Shown here piece after piece: positions 60,910 through 64,000 of a stretch of DNA of 64,000 nucleotides. Position 1 is the first letter of the stretch. Each line of letters begins with the position of its first letter. Origin of the DNA: Schaalia dentiphila ATCC 17982 (lineage in GTDB: Bacteria > Actinomycetota > Actinomycetes > Actinomycetales > Actinomycetaceae); assembly GCF_000154225.1 (NCBI RefSeq), contig NZ_DS264586.1, forward strand, positions 1,146,527 to 1,210,526, in the 5' to 3' direction. The position numbers and the translations under genes are program-made. The notes under the pieces are model-generated. The model worked only from the letters and a program-made list of their open reading frames with translations. It had not been told where the DNA came from and made no database searches.

Positions 60910-61890
60910 TCAGTAGTAGTAGGGGTAATCCTCCCAGCGGGGGGCGCGGTGTTCGAGGAAGGCATCGCGCCCCTCCTGGGCCTCGGCCGTCATGTAGGCC
61001 ATGCGCGTGGCCTCGCCCGCGAAGACCTGCTGGCCGGCCAGGCCGTCGTCGGCCAGGTTGAAGGCGAACTTGAGCATGCGGATGGCCTGCGGGGACTTTG
61101 TTGCGATGGTCGCGGCCCACTCCAGGGCGGTCTCCTCGAGCTCGGCGTGGGGGACGGCCCGGTTGATGACGCCCCAGCGCTCGGCAGTTTTGGCATCGTA
61201 GCGCTCGGCGAGGAAGAAGATCTCGCGTGCCCGCTTATCCCCGGCCTGGCGGGCCAGGAGCGCCGAACCGTAGCCTGCGTCGAAGGATCCGACGTTCGCG
61301 TCCGTCTGCATGAAGGCCGCGTGTTCGATGGAGGCGACCGACAGGTCCGCGACCACGTTGAGGGAGTGACCGCCGCCAGCTGCCCAGCCGGGGACGGCCG
61401 CGATGACGACCTTCGGCATCGTGCGGATGAGGCGCTGGACCTCAAGGATGTGCAGGCGTCCGGCGCGCGCGGGGTCGATCTGCTCGCGGCGCTGGGCGGT
61501 GGCCACCTCGGGGTCCGCGCCCTCGACCTCGTAACGGTAGCCGTCGCGGCCTCGCACCCTCTGGTCGCCGCCGGAACAGAAGGAGTATCCTCCGTCGCGC
61601 GTCGAGGGGCCGTTGCCCGTCAGGATGACGGCTGCGACCGAGGAGGTCTGGCGCGCGTGGTCGAGCGCGCGGTACAGCTCGTCGACGGTGCCGGGGCGGA
61701 AGGCGTTGCGGATGTCGGGGCGATCAAAGGCGATGCGCACGACCGGCATGTCGGCGCCCTCGGGGCGGCCGTCGGCCTCAGGGCCGCGCGAGATGCCGCG
61801 ATGGTAGGTGATGTCGGCGAAGTCGAATCCCTCGACCTCGCGCCAGCGGGTCGGGTCGAAGGTGTCGGACACGAAGGGGAGAGCACTCAT
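60910..61890 (-). CDS. menB: MenB, 1,4-dihydroxy-2-naphthoyl-CoA synthase
   Basis: 326 residues from the ATG at 61890. Crotonase fold with CoA-site motifs SFCSGGDQRVRG and GWAAGGGHSLNVVADLSVAS, and the MenB-specific FDAGYGS and C-terminal RAPRWEDYPYYY. It cyclises o-succinylbenzoyl-CoA to DHNA-CoA. It is opposite in direction to menC and menD, which follow after ~350 bp. Confidence 0.94.
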   Translation of the reverse strand: MSALPFVSDTFDPTRWREVEGFDFADITYHRGISRGPEADGRPEGADMPVVRIAFDRPDIRNAFRPGTVDELYRALDHARQTSSVAAVILTGNGPSTRDGGYSFCSGGDQRVRGRDGYRYEVEGADPEVATAQRREQIDPARAGRLHILEVQRLIRTMPKVVIAAVPGWAAGGGHSLNVVADLSVASIEHAAFMQTDANVGSFDAGYGSALLARQAGDKRAREIFFLAERYDAKTAERWGVINRAVPHAELEETALEWAATIATKSPQAIRMLKFAFNLADDGLAGQQVFAGEATRMAYMTAEAQEGRDAFLEHRAPRWEDYPYYY

Positions 61891-62237
61891 GTGTCGGATT
61901 CTAATCGACGAGGCAGTGGCAGGCGTCGGGGCGTGCGTGCTCGAGAGGGGTGGCGGCGTTGCCGACCAGCCTCGGCTGAAGGACACACGTGGGGCTATGG
62001 GGTGCGCAACCTAGCCAATCGGAACAAAGGCTACTTGCTTGTAACCGTATTATATGGCGTCTAGACACTTGGAGGTGTGTCCTGCGAGACGTGCCTGCTT
62101 GCCACGTGTTCAACCGTTTCAAAGAGTCTGTCACTTTGTGGCACTTACTGCGCAATTGGTTACAAGTTGATGCGTGTAGGATTTGTCGATAGCGTGAGGT
62201 TGCGCGACAATATTACCGGTAAGTAAGGAGGGTTCTT
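61891..62237. other. Divergent menB/menC control region
   Basis: 347 bp without a gene. The half nearest menC is AT-richer and contains TTGCGCGACAATATTACC, a possible -10 region, then AAGGAGGG before the menC GTG. No tRNA or riboswitch fold was recognised. Confidence 0.5.
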
Positions 62238-63296
62238 GTGAACGCAGCGCAGCAACCGACGCTGATGCGCATCCCGATGCGCACGCTCAGCCGTCAAACG
62301 CGTTATGCCCTCGAAGGCGTCGACGACATCCTTGTGTACAAGGTGGGGATGACGACGCGCTTCCGCGGCGTGACTCGCCGCGAGGGGCTCCTCCTGCACG
62401 GACATGCCGGTTGGGGAGAGGCTGCGCCCTTCTGGAACTATGACGATCTGGAGTCCTCGCGCTGGCTGGCCGCAGCCCTCGAGTCGGCTCGCCGTTTCCC
62501 GCCGGTGCCTCGACGCAAGTTCGTGCCCGTCAACGTCACGATCCCCGTCATATCGCCGGAGGAAGCCCATGAACGCGTGAAGGGCTCGGGCGGGTGTGCG
62601 ACCGCGAAGATCAAGGTTGCGGAGCCGGGCGTCAGCGTTGGGCGGGACTGTGCGCGCATCGCCGCGGTCGCCGACGCCCTGCGTGAGACCGTGGGCGGGC
62701 AGGCGATGATCCGCCTCGACGCCAACGGCGCGTGGGAGGTCGATCAGGCTCGCGAGGCAATCCCGGCAATGGCTGCGGCCGCCGGCGTCGTTCCCATCGA
62801 GTACGTCGAGCAGCCCTGCCTGACGGTGGATGAGCTGGCCCAGGTGCGCCGATCTGTGGACGTGCCGATCGCTGCCGATGAGTCGATCCGCCGCGCTGAG
62901 GATCCCCTGGAGGTGGCCCGTAAGGAGGCCGCCGACGTCGTCATCATCAAGGTCGCGCCACTCGGAGGCGTGCGCGCCGCACTCAAGGTTGCCCGCAAGA
63001 GCGGCCTCGGCGTCGTCGTGTCCTCCGCCCTCGAGACGTCCGTCGGCCTGTCGGTCGGCGTCGCCGCTGCTGCCGCCGTGCCCGGTGTGCCCCGGGCAGC
63101 CGGACTAGCCACTGCCTCGTTGCTGGTGGGCGACGTGACCCAGCCCCTGATTCCCGAGCGTGGCTGCCTGCCCGTGGGGCGCCTCGAGCCGGACCAGGAG
63201 CTCATCGACCGCACCCCGGTCGACGGCGATCTCGTCTCCCGCTGGGGTATGCGCCTCGAAGGCATGGCTGAGCACCTGAGGGTGGGCTCCCGGTAG
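62238..63296 (+). CDS. menC: MenC, o-succinylbenzoate synthase
   Basis: 352 residues; GTG start with AAGGAGGG upstream. Enolase-superfamily barrel with the catalytic Lys in TAKIKVAE, metal ligands in IRLDANGAW, EYVEQP and PIAADESIR, and the second Lys in VIIKVAPLGG. It dehydrates SHCHC to o-succinylbenzoate. menD follows after 9 bp. Confidence 0.93.
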   Translation: MNAAQQPTLMRIPMRTLSRQTRYALEGVDDILVYKVGMTTRFRGVTRREGLLLHGHAGWGEAAPFWNYDDLESSRWLAAALESARRFPPVPRRKFVPVNVTIPVISPEEAHERVKGSGGCATAKIKVAEPGVSVGRDCARIAAVADALRETVGGQAMIRLDANGAWEVDQAREAIPAMAAAAGVVPIEYVEQPCLTVDELAQVRRSVDVPIAADESIRRAEDPLEVARKEAADVVIIKVAPLGGVRAALKVARKSGLGVVVSSALETSVGLSVGVAAAAAVPGVPRAAGLATASLLVGDVTQPLIPERGCLPVGRLEPDQELIDRTPVDGDLVSRWGMRLEGMAEHLRVGSR

Positions 63297-63305
63297 GCTG
63301 GGCGT

Positions 63306-64000
63306 ATGCCCTCCGTCGATACCGCCAGCGCTATCCTCTCGTCCCTGGATACCCTGGGCGTCACGCACGTCCTGTACTGCCCGGGTTCGCGCTCCGCGCC
63401 CTTCGCCTACGCCCTCGAGGCGGGGTCTTTCAGCGGGGATGCGCGCCCCATCCTGGATGAGCGCGGCGCCGGTTTCGCGGCTGTCGGTCTGGCGCGAACC
63501 GGCGCGCTGCCCGCCATCGTCGTCACCTCCGGCACCGCCGTCGCCGAGCTGGCCCCCGCCGTTCTCGAGGCCTCGCACGCGCGCCTGCCCCTGCTGGTCG
63601 TGAGCGCCGACCGCCCCGGCGAACTGCGTGGCGTTGGAGCCTCCCAGGCGACCCACCAGTCCGGCTTCTTCGGCATGCACGTGCGTGCGAGCATTGATCT
63701 GGAGCCTCAGGAGGCCTCGCCCTCCCTGGTCGGCCACCTCGCCCGCGCGGTCGCGGCCGCCTGCGGGGCGCTGAGCGGCACGCCCGGACCCGTGCAGATC
63801 AACGTCGCCTTCCGCGACCCGCTGACCCCCGTCCGTCCCGCCTCCGACTCAGGGGACGAGGTCAGGGCGTCGTTCGTCCCTCGGCCGACCCGGGTGATGG
63901 GCGCGCCTGCCGTGCCCGCGCGATGGGAGGACGTGGTTGGTCCTGCCGTCGCCGGTCTGATTGTCGCGGGTGAGGGGGCCTCGCCCCGTGCCCGCGAGTG
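63306..64000 (+). CDS. menD: MenD, SEPHCHC synthase (3' end outside window)
   Basis: The ATG at 63306 lies 9 bp after menC. 231 codons are visible, with no stop before the window ends. ThDP-enzyme N-terminal domain with YCPGSRSAPFAYAL, the ThDP-activating Glu in LDERGAGFAAVGLAR, VVTSGTAVAELAPAVLEA and GASQATHQSGFFG. It condenses isochorismate with 2-oxoglutarate, the first committed step of menaquinone synthesis. Confidence 0.93.
   Translation, partial: MPSVDTASAILSSLDTLGVTHVLYCPGSRSAPFAYALEAGSFSGDARPILDERGAGFAAVGLARTGALPAIVVTSGTAVAELAPAVLEASHARLPLLVVSADRPGELRGVGASQATHQSGFFGMHVRASIDLEPQEASPSLVGHLARAVAAACGALSGTPGPVQINVAFRDPLTPVRPASDSGDEVRASFVPRPTRVMGAPAVPARWEDVVGPAVAGLIVAGEGASPRARE

Noticed and set aside
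61891..62237. tRNA or riboswitch in the menB-menC gap
   Set aside because: No cloverleaf with a T-loop or known aptamer core could be drawn; only a possible promoter remains.

Overview
The window is 64 kb of high-GC DNA with actinobacterial gene content: a type VII (ESX-like) secretion locus with mycosin and WXG100 proteins, the small ribosomal protein bS22, a FN3/DUF58/transglutaminase/Ser-Thr kinase cluster and a menaquinone (men) pathway. Sequence style and gene set fit the Actinomycetaceae (Actinomyces/Schaalia type). That placement is inference; no rRNA or tRNA gene was seen.

Layout. 1-8.6 kb: a membrane/cell-surface operon of a large Ig-like/FN3 protein (5' end outside the window), DUF58, a transglutaminase-like membrane protein without its catalytic Cys, and a receptor-like Ser/Thr kinase. 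8.6-34.3 kb: a type VII secretion supercluster. A rightward secreted S8 protease converges on a leftward operon (EccC, lipoprotein, two candidate substrates, three tandem S8 proteases). Divergent from it are EccD and an RDD-FHA protein. Then come two leftward WXG100 genes and a rightward operon of a second EccD, EccB, mycosin MycP, two more S8 proteases, a YbaB-like protein and two candidate substrates. That makes seven subtilases; six lack a C-terminal membrane anchor and share a C-terminal GTSPR[YF]H signature. No EccE or EccA was recognised.

34.4-39.2 kb: trkA and trkH (K+ uptake) separated by an AbiEi/DUF559-type gene flanked by two arrays of a 42-bp-period repeat. 39.3-43.6 kb: HTH protein, bS22, histidine phosphatase, PLDc_N membrane protein, PfkB sugar kinase and MFS transporter. 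43.6-46.6 kb: a lower-GC cassette of a WXG-like/DUF1023 hydrolase with two paralogous membrane-anchored proteins, bounded by a 33-bp direct repeat of the menA 3' end. This is a candidate effector-immunity island.

46.7-64 kb: menA and menE, an L,D-transpeptidase, a third 42-bp repeat array, a complete IS3-family element (IRs, 3-bp target duplication, -1 slippery heptamer), an isomalto-oligosaccharide operon (ROK regulator, ABC importer, GH66, GH13), then menB, menC and menD (3' truncated by the window).

The most unusual features are: (1) the 42-bp repeat family, 25 intact cores in three arrays with invariant spacings (42 same orientation, 58 forward-to-reverse, 78 reverse-to-forward); (2) the expansion of secreted mycosin-like proteases inside a T7SS locus with two EccD genes; (3) the menA-flanked effector-immunity-like cassette.
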